Assembly: GCA_021809365.1 (NCBI GenBank)
Contig: JAKBAC010000002.1
Location: 14,413 to 78,412, forward strand
Origin: Planctomycetota bacterium
GTDB taxonomy: Bacteria; Planctomycetota; Phycisphaerae; WQYP01
DNA: 64,000 nucleotides
Reading direction: 5' to 3'
The notes below the pieces were generated by a model. It searched no databases. It saw only the letters and a list, made by a program, of their open reading frames with translations, and was not told the DNA's origin. Positions within the stretch are counted from its first letter, which is position 1. Every line of letters begins with the position of its first letter. Positions 47,910 to 57,952 of this stretch are shown piece by piece. The translations under genes were made by a program, and so were the position numbers.

Positions 47910-49529
47910 TCACTTTTCCAGCCGCTTTGAAATCGCCAGCCGTTGGCCATGATAGATCAACGTCCACTTTGATTCGCTGTCCCGCCCCGGCACGCCGGCT
48001 GATCCACGCGCTATGCCGAGTTGTAACAATATTGTCTGCGCATCAGCACGCGGATGGCGTGTGGGACACGCATTAATCGCTGTAAGCCGCACCGCCGGCA
48101 CCATGCTCCGCGCAAGCCGGTCCAGAATCAGCCGCGGCGCTGTGCCACGATCCCCAGCGAGTATTCGCGCCGCCTCCATTTGTGCGGAACTCGACGGCGC
48201 AAACGCCATGGCGGCCTGTTCAATATTGTCGGATTGCCGCCCCCATGCCAGCATTTGCTGACGCTGCCGCTGGGGCAGTGACTCCGCCCAGCGAATCCAA
48301 CTGATCAGGCCATACCGCAACTCAAATAGCCCGAATCTGTGGCGTGACGAAACTGCCTGCACGGGTATGCCGTTCGCGGAACGCGCGGGTAATTTTACCG
48401 CCGTGGGCTTTATCTCACGCGACCGGCACCAGGCCCGCATCTTATCAATCGCAGCGTGTTGTTGCGTTTCAGAAATTGCGCAAATTTGCATCCTCCGCGG
48501 ATGGCGGCGCGGCACGAGCACAAGTCCAAAATGTGTGGGATTCATTCCTGCGGCAATGATCATCATCCATAATGGTCGAGTAGATGCATCAACAAAGTAA
48601 TAACGCCCCTGTGGGTTCACCCATCTGGCTGAATCATGGCCATCACCATCCCGTGATTTGTTAATCAGTTGCAAAAGATAGCCCGCGGCCCAGGGTGGTG
48701 TGGGATGGCGCAACAGCTCAATAAAATTGATCTCATCACACACCTCATTGCCACCGGGCAACGGATCGATCCCATTGGCATCCCACGTTTGCGCGCCCAC
48801 CTCAACCCGCAGTGCCTGCAATAACAAGCGGTTCAAGCCCGGTGGATGCCAATGTTGCAATATCGCGGTTGCCCGGTCCGCGTCCGCCGCGGGGAACACA
48901 CGCTTCTTGCGTTCCACGCGGGGTACCGCCAGTCGCCGTCCATGAAATCGCACCTTGACTACCGGAGGTTTTCCCGTTGGTGCCGCCATCCAGCGGCGAG
49001 CGGTCGAATCAAATAGATAGTCTCTACCGGAATGCGCCTCCACCGCCATCCAGAATAATTCCGCTGTTCCTGCGCGATCCGGGCAGCGTGTCCAAAACGC
49101 ATTCATCGCGTGCAGGCGCACATAGCGGCTGGGGTCCAAAAGCAGCGTATCCAAAAGAATAAGGCTGGACTTGCCCGATATCGCCGTCAGACGATCCGCT
49201 ACCATGGCACGGTCACGTCGGCTCGGCGAAAATACGCCATATATCCAGGAATGTGTCGGCACATCTGAAGCAAACGCGATGAGTTCCGCCCGGCGATTTG
49301 CCGGAAGAGTTGAAAGCCAACGCTCCCAGCGCAATTCACCCTGCATGAAGCGCAAGTGTCGCCGCGCCGCTGCTTTTGGCGCGGTGGCGGTACTGATCCA
49401 TTTATCACATTGGGTGAAAAGTTTCCGCAGTTCGGCGGTTCGGTCAATTTGTGCGGCCGCTTGGTTGCCGCCCGGAACAACTGCGGTTGCGCCCGTCGAG
49501 CAGATCAACAGTGCGCCAATCGCCACCAT
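47910..49529 (-). CDS. Secreted protein of unknown function
   Basis: A 539-residue protein, not recognised. It begins with a signal peptide (MVAIGALLICSTGATAVV). The rest is helical with HEAT-like blocks: LLDPSRYVRLHAMNAFWTRC near the front and LARSMVPAVRLTAINACPTRHP near the end, both of the pattern VRLxAxNA. The frame is open to 49844, but everything upstream of 49529 lies in, or next to, a 274-bp repeat element (49559-49832) and should be ignored. Convergent with the zinc-ribbon gene. Confidence 0.72.
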   Translation of the reverse strand: MVAIGALLICSTGATAVVPGGNQAAAQIDRTAELRKLFTQCDKWISTATAPKAAARRHLRFMQGELRWERWLSTLPANRRAELIAFASDVPTHSWIYGVFSPSRRDRAMVADRLTAISGKSSLILLDTLLLDPSRYVRLHAMNAFWTRCPDRAGTAELFWMAVEAHSGRDYLFDSTARRWMAAPTGKPPVVKVRFHGRRLAVPRVERKKRVFPAADADRATAILQHWHPPGLNRLLLQALRVEVGAQTWDANGIDPLPGGNEVCDEINFIELLRHPTPPWAAGYLLQLINKSRDGDGHDSARWVNPQGRYYFVDASTRPLWMMIIAAGMNPTHFGLVLVPRRHPRRMQICAISETQQHAAIDKMRAWCRSREIKPTAVKLPARSANGIPVQAVSSRHRFGLFELRYGLISWIRWAESLPQRQRQQMLAWGRQSDNIEQAAMAFAPSSSAQMEAARILAGDRGTAPRLILDRLARSMVPAVRLTAINACPTRHPRADAQTILLQLGIARGSAGVPGRDSESKWTLIYHGQRLAISKRLEK

Positions 49530-49873
49530 GGTGCCCCAAAATGCTCTGCCGTAATATCCTAGTGCCCTGTTCCACCCGTAATTACGGGTGGACGGAGGGT
49601 CAAGGGGTTGTGGGCGCGAAGCGAGGAGGATTACGTATGGATACATACGTTGACGACGAGCGACAAAGCCCACGGCCCCTTGGCGCCCGCCCATAGGGTT
49701 GGCCTGAAACCGGCCATCTGCGGCGTCGCGTCGGCTCAAGGGGTTTACGAACCCGGTTCTCGCCGCCGACTCCTGGCATCTGGCCGGTTTGAGGCCAATC
49801 CACCCGTAATTACGGGTGGAACAGGGCACTAGTGTGGTTGGCATGATCCTGGCTCCATAGGAATGAAGAGAAT
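49530..49873. other. Intergenic region occupied by the 274-bp repeat element
   Basis: The gap between two secreted-protein genes is almost filled by a repeat element (49559-49832). Only about 30-40 bp of unrelated sequence remains on each side, so the element lies directly ahead of the 47910-49529 gene and probably within its promoter region. Confidence 0.7.
49559..49832 (-). repeat. 274-bp structured repeat with palindromic inverted ends, copy 1
   Basis: Both ends carry a perfect 34-bp inverted repeat (49559-49592 and 49799-49832), each beginning CTAGTGCCCTGT and containing a perfect 22-bp palindrome (49571-49592, 49799-49820). Inside are further inverted repeats: 49602-49615 with 49668-49681 (2 mismatches), ACGTATG-GATA-CATACGT at 49633-49650, and 49701-49716 with 49781-49796 (1 mismatch). 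TA flanks both ends. A second copy in reverse orientation starts at 63796 and differs at only three bases over the ~205 bp available. Non-coding; MITE-like. Confidence 0.88.
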
Positions 49874-51304
49874 CTACGGCATCGGGATATTTTTAAGATG
49901 AATCGGAATCTTCAGATTTTGCGATCCGGTATAGACCGTAAAACGAATTTCCGCCGGCTTACCGCCACTTTCATTGACAGTGTAACTCATACCCTGTGGG
50001 CCGCCGCCACCGCCGCTCCAACCATTGTTTTGCAGGGTTCTTCCACCAGCGCTTAAAATAATGATATTTCCGCTGTTAAGATTTTCGAACTGATTCATAA
50101 TATTCTGGGCGGCTGCGCCGGGATTGAACGGGTTTGCGCCCTGTGCCTTAATTGCGTATGTAAAGTGCCATATACCATTGGCTATTCGTCTGTGACTGAT
50201 GGCGATGCGGACATCTCCGATTGTTGCTTTGGCAACACCTTTGGCCTTAAATTTCAGGTCCACCACTTTTCGGTCCATTGAAAGTGTGGCCGGAATATAG
50301 CCCGTTACTTCCTTGATGAATGTTCCCGGCTTCTTCGGCCATTGCAGCGGGATACTGAAGTTTGACACATTGCCGAACTGATTGCCATACCAAAAATTGT
50401 TCGGACTGGCGGTAAGCAGCGAGTTCCCATGGTTGTCCACAACTTTGGAAATCACCGCCTGCTGAATCTGCACCGGTCCCATTTTTCCCGGAATGGAAAG
50501 CAGCAAGCATTGCATGTAGAACTGCGATTGATTCTGCTGGCCCTGGCCCGCGATAAGATTCCGTGAGCGGTTGTAGTAGATGTTTTGCGCGACAATGGCA
50601 AATCCGCCTTCCAGATCCACGATATTTCCACGCCCCAACGCGCCATTTTGCGTTAATTGCAATCCCGGCTGATTATTGCCGTAGTTGTATGGTGACGGTG
50701 ATACGCCTGTAAGAACCGCCAGTTTCTGCATGACTTTCCAGAATGGCGCGTTGCGTGCCTGAATGGTAACCCCCGGCAGGGCACCCTGGTTCATATTGAG
50801 GAAATTGGCCGTTGTCCCCGCCTGTTTGCACACCATCTCGAAAACCCTTTGTGCGGAAATGTCCTTGACGTTCAAGGTGATCAGCGGGCCGGCCAGCAAA
50901 TCCGCCCGATGAATTTTTCGCATGTCCTGCCGCAGCAGATGCCGCATTTCCGGCGTGGTCATCCCGGCCATCGCCTTTTTCATCAGGGGCATCGCCGCAT
51001 CACCAGCCGCCAGAAGCTCCTTGGCTGCGGCATGCCGAACCGAGTATCGATGACTGGTCAGCTCATTAATCCAGTGCTGTATTTGTGCAACGGTAACGTG
51101 CGGCCGTGTAGTTGGTGCCGTGGTCACAGAATGTGTGTGAAGCGGACCAGAAAGATTATTTGTGTCGCGTGGAATGGGCGCGGGTCGTGTTGCGGTTGTG
51201 GCGGGCGTTGTCGTAGCGCGGCATTCCGATGTAGTGCCGAGCAGCCCGGCGGAAATAAGCCAGGAGCAAACGATAACCACGATTCGATGTTGTTCCTTCC
51301 ACAT
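49874..51304 (-). CDS. Secreted protein with secretin/STN-like domain
   Basis: A 476-residue protein with a signal peptide (IVVIVCSWLISAGLLGTTSEC, possibly lipidated Cys) and a Thr-rich linker (ATTTPATTATRPAP). A short HEAT-like segment (RHAAAKELLAAGDAAMPLM) leads into a domain that resembles the STN/secretin N-domain: ITLNVKDISAQRVFEMVCKQAG, then GVTIQARNAPFWKVMQKLAVLTG. The C-terminal half is beta-rich and Asn/Gly-rich, without the secretin pore domain. Function unknown. ATG 51304 has AAGGGG 7-8 nt upstream and is preferred over earlier starts. Confidence 0.7.
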   Translation of the reverse strand: MWKEQHRIVVIVCSWLISAGLLGTTSECRATTTPATTATRPAPIPRDTNNLSGPLHTHSVTTAPTTRPHVTVAQIQHWINELTSHRYSVRHAAAKELLAAGDAAMPLMKKAMAGMTTPEMRHLLRQDMRKIHRADLLAGPLITLNVKDISAQRVFEMVCKQAGTTANFLNMNQGALPGVTIQARNAPFWKVMQKLAVLTGVSPSPYNYGNNQPGLQLTQNGALGRGNIVDLEGGFAIVAQNIYYNRSRNLIAGQGQQNQSQFYMQCLLLSIPGKMGPVQIQQAVISKVVDNHGNSLLTASPNNFWYGNQFGNVSNFSIPLQWPKKPGTFIKEVTGYIPATLSMDRKVVDLKFKAKGVAKATIGDVRIAISHRRIANGIWHFTYAIKAQGANPFNPGAAAQNIMNQFENLNSGNIIILSAGGRTLQNNGWSGGGGGPQGMSYTVNESGGKPAEIRFTVYTGSQNLKIPIHLKNIPMP

Positions 51305-51471
51305 TGCCGACCCCTTCATAATAATCACAATGCGCTGATTGTTGGCGATTATGCGTGACGCCCGCATTGACCATATCCTAATCCGGCCACTGTCCAGCTG
51401 CAATCGGACCGCTGGATGATGATGCGGTGATGATGTGGCATATCGCTCATGGGCAATACCTTCCATTGAAA

Positions 51472-53844
51472 CTACTGGGCATGCCACTTCCAGTTGCGAA
51501 TTTCCGGCATGTCCTGGCCATGCTGGTCGATATACCGCTTATGCTCAATGAGTTTGTCGCGGACCATCTGTTTGATGTAAGCCGCCTTGGCACCGAGCTT
51601 GGGCAGACGATCCACCACATCCTGCACCAGATGAAAGCGATCCATATCATTAAGTACCGTCATATCAAACGGAGTGGTGATGGTGCCTTTCTCCTTATAT
51701 CCGCGGACGTGGAGATTATGGTGATTGTTGCGGCGATACGTCAGACGGTGAATCAGCCAGGGGTAGCCGTGGAAGGCGAAAATAACGGGCTTATCCGTGG
51801 TAAATAGCGAATCGAAATCAGCATCACTTAACCCGTGCGGATGCTCACTGCTGGGCTGAAGTTTCATTAAATCCACCACATTAACCACGCGGATTTTCAA
51901 ATCCGGCAGTTCACGTCGGAGAATGGAAACGGCGGCCAATATCTCCAACGTCGGAACATCGCCGGCACAGGCCATGACCACGTCCGGATCGGTGCCATTG
52001 TCATTACTGGCCCATTGCCAGATGCCAATGCCTTCTTCGCAATGTATTGCCGCCGCTTCGATAGGCAGCCACTGAGGCGATGGATGTTTTCCGGCGACAA
52101 TCACGTTGACATACTGGCGGCTGCGCAGGCAATGATCCATGACGGACAATAGACAGTTGGCGTCGGGCGGCAGATAAACCCGCACGACATCGGCTTTTTT
52201 ATTAACCACCACGTCCAGAAAGCCTGGATCTTGATGTGTGAAACCATTATGATCCTGCCGCCAGACATGGGATGACAGCAGATAATTCAGCGACGAAATA
52301 TTCACCCGCCACGGCAGATTGCGTGTGACCTCCAGCCACTTGGCGTGCTGATTAAACATCGAATCAACAATATGGATAAACGCTTCGTAGCAATTAAACA
52401 CGCCGTGCCGCCCGGTCAGCAGGTACCCTTCCAGCCAACCTTCGCACTGATGTTCACTGAGCATGGAATCCAGCACACCACCGGAGATCGCAAGAAATTC
52501 ATCATTGGGAACCGTGCGCGCATCCCATTGACGATTGGTGCGGTCAAATATGGCCCCCAATCCATTCGAGAGCGTTTCATCGGGACCGAACAGTCGAAAA
52601 TTGCGCGGAGTGGTATTGAGCTTGGCCACATCGCGTAGAAATGGTGCCAGCACCCGCGTATCACCGATGCCGCCAATGCCCGGCACGGGAACCTGCACAC
52701 TATAGTCACGGAACTCCGGCATCCGCAAATCCCGCAGCTGTGTGCCGCCGTTGGCATGGGGATTGGCCCCCATGCGCCGCGGACCCTTGGGGGCGAGGTC
52801 GGCGATTTCCGGTTTCAGGCGGCCTTGCTGATCGAAAAGTTCTTCGGGGCGATAGCTTTTCATCCAGACTTCCAGCATCTTGAGATGCTCGGGATTTGTG
52901 GCCGGATCGGGCATTGGCACCTGATGGGCGCGGAATGTCCCCTCCACAGGTAAGCCGTCAATTACCTTTGGGCCGGTCCATCCCTTGGGCGACCGCAGCA
53001 CAATCATGGGCCAGCGTGGACGCATGGTATTACCTTGGGTGCGGGCCTCATGCTGGATTTGACCGATGCGCTCGATGACCGTGTCCAGTGCCGAGGCCAT
53101 GGCCTCGTGCATCAGTGCCGGTTCCTCACCTTCCACAAAATAGGGTGTCCACCCATATCCGCGCAGCAATTGATCCAGTTCCTCCGGTTCAATGCGGGCC
53201 AGAACCGTGGGATTGGAAATTTTATAACCATTGAGGTGCAGAATCGGCAATACCGCACCATCCGTTCGAGCATTGATAAATTTATTGGAATGCCAACTGG
53301 TTGCCAACGGGCCGGTCTCCGCTTCACCATCCCCGATCACACATGCCGCGATAAGACCAGGATTATCAAATACAGCGCCGAAGGCGTGACTGATGGAATA
53401 ACCAAGTTCTCCGCCTTCGTGAATGGAACCCGGTGTTTCTGGCGCGGCATGGCTGGGAATTCCACCAGGGAATGAAAATTGCTTGAAAAGTTTTTTCAGT
53501 CCGGCCTCATCCTGGCTGATATTGGGGTATACTTCAGTATATGTGCCTTCCAGATATACATTACCTACCACCGCGGGGCCGCCATGGCCGGGACCGGAAA
53601 GATAGATCATGTCCAGATCATATTTGTTAATCACGCGGTTGAGGTGCGTGTAGATAAAATTTTGTCCGGGGGTAGTGCCCCAGTGCCCCAGCAGCATGGG
53701 TTTAATGTGTTCGATGGCCAGCGGTTTTTTCAGCAGCGGATTATCATAAAGATAGATCTGTCCGACCGAAAGATAATTGCCGGCCCGCCAATAGGCGTCC
53801 ACTTTGGCGAGCATTTCCGAGGTAAGCGTGTGAGCGGTCTTCAT
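51472..53844 (-). CDS. xfp: Phosphoketolase (Xfp family)
   Basis: A 790-residue ThDP enzyme splitting xylulose 5-phosphate and/or fructose 6-phosphate to acetyl phosphate plus glyceraldehyde 3-phosphate or erythrose 4-phosphate. The length is normal. Seen are [38 protein letters not shown] region (here [13 protein letters not shown]), the ThDP-binding [20 protein letters not shown] near residue 170-190, and C-terminal blocks [15 protein letters not shown] and [20 protein letters not shown] 53844 has AAAGGAAA 6 nt upstream. It starts 16 bp after ackA, which would use its acetyl phosphate. Confidence 0.96.
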   Translation of the reverse strand: MKTAHTLTSEMLAKVDAYWRAGNYLSVGQIYLYDNPLLKKPLAIEHIKPMLLGHWGTTPGQNFIYTHLNRVINKYDLDMIYLSGPGHGGPAVVGNVYLEGTYTEVYPNISQDEAGLKKLFKQFSFPGGIPSHAAPETPGSIHEGGELGYSISHAFGAVFDNPGLIAACVIGDGEAETGPLATSWHSNKFINARTDGAVLPILHLNGYKISNPTVLARIEPEELDQLLRGYGWTPYFVEGEEPALMHEAMASALDTVIERIGQIQHEARTQGNTMRPRWPMIVLRSPKGWTGPKVIDGLPVEGTFRAHQVPMPDPATNPEHLKMLEVWMKSYRPEELFDQQGRLKPEIADLAPKGPRRMGANPHANGGTQLRDLRMPEFRDYSVQVPVPGIGGIGDTRVLAPFLRDVAKLNTTPRNFRLFGPDETLSNGLGAIFDRTNRQWDARTVPNDEFLAISGGVLDSMLSEHQCEGWLEGYLLTGRHGVFNCYEAFIHIVDSMFNQHAKWLEVTRNLPWRVNISSLNYLLSSHVWRQDHNGFTHQDPGFLDVVVNKKADVVRVYLPPDANCLLSVMDHCLRSRQYVNVIVAGKHPSPQWLPIEAAAIHCEEGIGIWQWASNDNGTDPDVVMACAGDVPTLEILAAVSILRRELPDLKIRVVNVVDLMKLQPSSEHPHGLSDADFDSLFTTDKPVIFAFHGYPWLIHRLTYRRNNHHNLHVRGYKEKGTITTPFDMTVLNDMDRFHLVQDVVDRLPKLGAKAAYIKQMVRDKLIEHKRYIDQHGQDMPEIRNWKWHAQ

Positions 53845-53860
53845 GGCGTTTCCTTTCACT

Positions 53861-55066
53861 TTACAGGTTAAGCAGACGCGCAACTGAGCGCGCGATCATC
53901 AGTTCTTCATCGGTATGAATGACACGTACAGAGACGGAGGCACCGGCTGTTGAAATCAGAGGGGCATTTTGTGCGTTTCGGGAATGGATGATATGGATGC
54001 CCAGGAATTCCAAGCCATGGCAGATGCGCCGGCGTATGTCCGGAGAGTTTTCACCTATGCCGCCGGCAAACACCAGAGTATCCACGCCACCGAGTGCGGC
54101 GGCAAAGGAGCCGATCCATTTTTTGGTTTGATAGCAGAATATGTCGAGGGCCTGGGCGGCACGATGGTCGGTCGATTCTTTGGCCAGCAGATCGCGCACA
54201 TCGGAACTGGTGGTCGATATGCCGAGCAATCCGGATTCGTGATTCACCATATATTCAAATTGAACAGAGGTCATGGCTTCCAGCCGCGCCAGATAGCAAA
54301 CAATTCCCGGATCCAAATCCCCTGAGCGGGTGCTCATCACCAGCCCGGATGCGGGAGTAAAGCCCATGCTGGTGTCGATGCTTTTGCCATTCCGGACGGC
54401 GGCCAGGCTGGCTCCATTGCCAAGATGCGCTAGAATGACGCGGCCATTTTTGGCCGCCGGGTCACGCAATCGCACCAGTTCTTCCATCAGAAAGGCATAA
54501 GACAGGCCGTGAAAACCATAGCGTTGAATCCCTTTGGCCGCATAACGCCTGGGGATTGGCAGCAATTTGGCGACTGGCGGCATGGCGTGATGAAACGCGG
54601 TATCAAAGCAGGCCACCTGCGGAACTTTCGGGTACTTGATGCGAAAGGCCTGAATTAATTGGATTTCCCGCGGAAGATGATCCGGATCATAAGGGGCGAT
54701 GCGATGCAATTCGGCAAGCAAGGCGGAGGTTACCCGCTGTGGTTTGGAATGTTTCATGCCGTGCACCACGCGATGTCCGACCGCCTTGATGGAGGGGAAC
54801 GCCGGTTGCGCCGCGAGGTAATGCAAAAGATGGTTGGCCGCCGAGCCATGCGTGTCCGCATGGACGCGGTGCCGACATTGCGGCTGGCCGTGCGAATCAT
54901 GTGTTGAAAAAATAGTGCCGCTAAGGCCGATGCGATCAATCTTTCCATCCATTAATCGTCGCGGTGAAAAGCCTGTTTCGTATAGGGCGAATTTAATGCT
55001 CGATGAGCCGGCGTTTATGGTGAGAATCGTGGGCAATTGAGTTTTATCGCCAATGGGCATTTTCAT
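53861..55066 (-). CDS. ackA: Acetate kinase
   Basis: A 401-residue kinase interconverting acetyl phosphate and acetate with ATP formation. Family motifs are [90 protein letters not shown] (read across residues ~200-245) and [16 protein letters not shown] 55066 has AAGGAG 6 nt upstream. It lies 10 bp after glgP and 16 bp before xfp, so the three form one operon. Confidence 0.97.
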   Translation of the reverse strand: MKMPIGDKTQLPTILTINAGSSSIKFALYETGFSPRRLMDGKIDRIGLSGTIFSTHDSHGQPQCRHRVHADTHGSAANHLLHYLAAQPAFPSIKAVGHRVVHGMKHSKPQRVTSALLAELHRIAPYDPDHLPREIQLIQAFRIKYPKVPQVACFDTAFHHAMPPVAKLLPIPRRYAAKGIQRYGFHGLSYAFLMEELVRLRDPAAKNGRVILAHLGNGASLAAVRNGKSIDTSMGFTPASGLVMSTRSGDLDPGIVCYLARLEAMTSVQFEYMVNHESGLLGISTTSSDVRDLLAKESTDHRAAQALDIFCYQTKKWIGSFAAALGGVDTLVFAGGIGENSPDIRRRICHGLEFLGIHIIHSRNAQNAPLISTAGASVSVRVIHTDEELMIARSVARLLNL

Positions 55067-55076
55067 GCGCTGCTCC

Positions 55077-56651
55077 TTATCGCTGCCAGACAATATGATC
55101 CGACTCCAGCGGCACCGCGACATCGGCAAAGTGCGGTATGATCCGGGCGGTATAGTCGGAGGCCGGGCGTGTGGCCGGGACTTGGCCGCGGTAGGCGTAA
55201 CCGCCGGTTGCGCCGGTGAGTTTCCGCATGCGGGTCATTTCCTGTCGGATCGGAGGGCCGACATCAAGCGCGTTGGCAAAAAGTTCCACGCGAACGGTGC
55301 CGGGGTCCAGATCATTGAGATAAACTTGTGCATCGAATGTGTGAACGGCCTCATTGGTGCTGATCCGCGTTTCACCGAATCGTACAGCGGACCACTTCTC
55401 ACGCAACGTGTTGAGCCAATTAACGATCCGCACGCCGATTGCCCCATTATCGGCGGCGCGAGCGCGATACCTGGTTGCGGCGGGAAGATAATGCAATTCT
55501 GTATATTCCCGCACGGTGCGGTTGGTGCAAAATTGCGGAGTCAGACGCGACATGCTCGCCCGCATACGCTTGACCCAGGCCGTGGGAATGCCATTGGCAT
55601 CGCGGGAATAAAATTCCGGAATCACTTCCTGTTCCAGCCGGTCATAAAGTTGATTTGCTTCATGGGCGTCCCAGGCGGGATCTTCGTCGTGCTCCTGGCC
55701 GTCACCCAAAGCCCATCCCACATCCGGGGCATAGGCTTCCGCCCACCAGCCATCGAGTTCCGAAAGATTCAGCCCGCCGTTAACCAGCACCTTCATGCCG
55801 CTGGTTCCCGAAGCCTCCCATGGTCGACGCGGGGTGTTAATCCAGACATCCACGCCGCGCACCAGGCGCTGGGCGAGGCGCATGTCGTAATCACCGAGAA
55901 AAACAATGTGCGGGCGAACTTCCGGTTGCGCAATAAAGCGAATCCATTGCTGAATCAATTGTTGGCCGGCCTGATCGGCGGGATGCGCTTTGCCGGCGAT
56001 TATCAGTTGCACCGGGCGCTGCGGATTCGTCAGCAGTCGTGTGAGCCTTCCGGGATCATGCAGCAGTAGATTCGGGCGCTTGTAAGTGGCAAATCTCCGC
56101 GCAAAGCCCAGCGTTAGTACATTGGGATCCAAAAGATGTTTCGCGGCCTCCACCACGTCGCTGACGTTTCCGGCACCCGCCAGTTGGCGGCATATGCGGA
56201 TGCGGGCGTGCTCCACCAATCGTTTTCGGCTGGTGGTGCGCAATTCCCAGAGTTGAGCATCGGGAACATTCTGAATCTGCCTGGTTAATGCTTCCGTATC
56301 TCCCAGCCAGCGGCCCGTTCCACAAGTTTGGGCCCACACATCATCCGCCGCCGCGGATTCCCAGCTTGGCACATGAACGCCGTTGGTGATATGCCCAACG
56401 GGAACTTCATTGATCGGCCAGCGTGAAAAGAGCGATGAAAATAAGTCTCGGCTTACCTGCCCGTGCAGGCGGCTTACGGCATTCACCGCACCACTGCCGC
56501 GCATCGCCAGATACGCCATATTGAATGGCTCATTACTGTCGGCGGGATTGCGGCGGCCCAACGCGAATAAATCATGCGTGGGAAATGCCGAGTTTTTCCT
56601 GGGCATAGCGGCCCAGATATTGGCTGATGAGCGATGGGGCGAAGCGGTCAA
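55077..56651 (-). CDS. glgP: Alpha-glucan (glycogen) phosphorylase, C-terminal fragment
   Basis: Second part of a glycogen phosphorylase of the ~850-residue (DUF3417, MalP-like) type. Meaningful similarity begins at about 56574, HDLFALGRRNPADSNEPFNMAYLA; the first ~25 residues of the open frame are out-of-frame readthrough. Visible are SRLHG, GHITNGVHVPSW, FARRFATYKRPNLLL, IIAGKAHPAD, and the PLP-site region PRRPWEASGTSGMKVLVNGGLNLSELDGWW (residues ~290-320). No ribosome binding site exists for separate translation. It is in the +1 frame relative to the N-terminal part; the whole gene would be 55077-57627, about 849 residues. Confidence 0.88.
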   Translation of the reverse strand: MTASPHRSSANIWAAMPRKNSAFPTHDLFALGRRNPADSNEPFNMAYLAMRGSGAVNAVSRLHGQVSRDLFSSLFSRWPINEVPVGHITNGVHVPSWESAAADDVWAQTCGTGRWLGDTEALTRQIQNVPDAQLWELRTTSRKRLVEHARIRICRQLAGAGNVSDVVEAAKHLLDPNVLTLGFARRFATYKRPNLLLHDPGRLTRLLTNPQRPVQLIIAGKAHPADQAGQQLIQQWIRFIAQPEVRPHIVFLGDYDMRLAQRLVRGVDVWINTPRRPWEASGTSGMKVLVNGGLNLSELDGWWAEAYAPDVGWALGDGQEHDEDPAWDAHEANQLYDRLEQEVIPEFYSRDANGIPTAWVKRMRASMSRLTPQFCTNRTVREYTELHYLPAATRYRARAADNGAIGVRIVNWLNTLREKWSAVRFGETRISTNEAVHTFDAQVYLNDLDPGTVRVELFANALDVGPPIRQEMTRMRKLTGATGGYAYRGQVPATRPASDYTARIIPHFADVAVPLESDHIVWQR

Positions 56652-57627
56652 ACCCCGCCGCCACCGCGGTGTGTGTCGTAAAGAGATTGCCGGCCCGGGT
56701 CACGGCCAGAGCGACGTGAAAAGGGACACCGGTTCTTTCCATAAAACTTCTGGCCCGTTCCAGAACCGCAAATGCCGCATGACCTTCGTTAAGATGACAC
56801 ACTTCCGGGTTCAGCCCCAGGGCTTCCAGCAGACGCCATCCTCCAATTCCAAGCAGCATTTCCTGTTTGAGCCGTAACTCCGGACCGCCACCATACAACT
56901 CACTGGTAATACCCCGGTGAATGGGAAAATTGGCGGGATCATTGCTGTCCAGTAAATAAAGTTTTCTCCGCCCGACGTGCACCTGCCAGGCGCGCAGCCA
57001 GATGGAGTATCCGGGTAACGTAATTTTCAGGCGCAACCATTCTCCGTCAGGCTTGCGCAAAGGTGTCAGCGGCAACTGGCCCGGATCGTTGTACGGATAC
57101 AATGCCTCTTGATTTCCGTAGCGATCGATGATTTGCCGAAAATAGCCCTGTTGATAAAGCAAACCCACGCCGACCACCGGCACGCCCAGATCACTGGCGG
57201 ATTTGAGTTGATCGCCCGCCACATTGCCCAGGCCGCCGGAATAAATCGGCAGCGCCTCGCTTAACATAAATTCCATGCTGAAATAGGCGACACAGGTCAG
57301 CGCTGTTTTGGGATAATGTTCCGTGAACCACGCGGGTGCCTCGGCCATACTTTTCTGAGTTTGCAGCAACGCCTCGACCTGTGCGTGAAATTCCGGATTG
57401 GCAAGCAGTGTGCGCAGCTTTTCCCGCGATACGGTCTGAAGCACCAGCCACGGGCTGCGTGTTTCTCCCCATAGTTGTGCATTGAGTTGCCGCCAAACGG
57501 CATCGGCGGCACGATTCCAACTCCATCGCAAATTCAGAGCCAGTTCCGCTAATGCGCGAAATTCCACCATTTCCAGGGGAATAATGTCAGCAACGGGATC
57601 GCTGCCTCTGGAGTCACGTTCGGTCAT
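56572..57627 (-). CDS. glgP: Alpha-glucan (glycogen) phosphorylase, N-terminal fragment
   Basis: First part of the phosphorylase. It includes the DUF3417 region (LALNLRWSWNRAADAVW), YFSMEFMLSEALPIYSGGLGNVAGDQLKSASDLGVPVVGVGLLYQQGYF (residues ~115-165), NEGHAAFAVLERARSF and TTHTAVAAGFDRF. The frame stops at TGA 56572-56574 after KLGISHA. Skipping one base at this stop joins it to DLFALGRRNP, the expected family sequence. ATG 57627 has GAAGGGCG upstream. Either a disabling indel, a sequencing error or a +1 frameshift. First gene of the glgP-ackA-xfp operon. Confidence 0.88.
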   Translation of the reverse strand: MTERDSRGSDPVADIIPLEMVEFRALAELALNLRWSWNRAADAVWRQLNAQLWGETRSPWLVLQTVSREKLRTLLANPEFHAQVEALLQTQKSMAEAPAWFTEHYPKTALTCVAYFSMEFMLSEALPIYSGGLGNVAGDQLKSASDLGVPVVGVGLLYQQGYFRQIIDRYGNQEALYPYNDPGQLPLTPLRKPDGEWLRLKITLPGYSIWLRAWQVHVGRRKLYLLDSNDPANFPIHRGITSELYGGGPELRLKQEMLLGIGGWRLLEALGLNPEVCHLNEGHAAFAVLERARSFMERTGVPFHVALAVTRAGNLFTTHTAVAAGFDRFAPSLISQYLGRYAQEKLGISHA

Positions 57628-57674
57628 GCAACGCCCTTCGCGGTTTGTCCACACTCAACTGCAGCTAATTTTAT

Positions 57675-57702
57675 AGTATAGCGCTGACATTCCGTGAAGC
57701 AA
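57675..57702 (-). promoter_or_regulatory. Candidate promoter of the glgP-ackA-xfp operon
   Basis: On the minus strand, TTGCTT (57697-57702), a 16-bp spacer and TATACT (57675-57680) face glgP, followed by TATAAAATT. Predicted transcript start near 57668, giving a leader of about 40 nt with the AAGGGCG ribosome binding site. Confidence 0.42.
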
Positions 57703-57785
57703 GAACGGTGATGAAAAAATTAAAGATAATGCGTGGTATTAAAGCGGGCAACAGTACCGGGACCTCCGCTTGCGCATTGGGTGCG

Positions 57786-57952
57786 TGACACTTTATGCGG
57801 GTATGGTTTTATTGCGCCGCAATCACGATACCCCGGAGCACCGTCATGGTAATGCGGTGCCGCTGGTCCGCGCGGGGGCTGACGGCACCGGGTTATCACC
57901 ACGGTGCTCGGGGGAGAGACTATTGCGTTATCCGTAACCCGCATAAAGTGTC
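57786..57952 (-). repeat. ~170-bp nested hairpin element, copy 3
   Basis: Reverse orientation relative to copy 1 and very similar to it. Terminal inverted repeats lie at 57786-57802 and 57937-57952. Nested stems include GAGCACCGT with ACGGTGCTC and CGGTGCCG (57855-57862) with CGGCACCG (57883-57890). The loop between the inner stems differs in sequence from copy 1. Confidence 0.8.
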
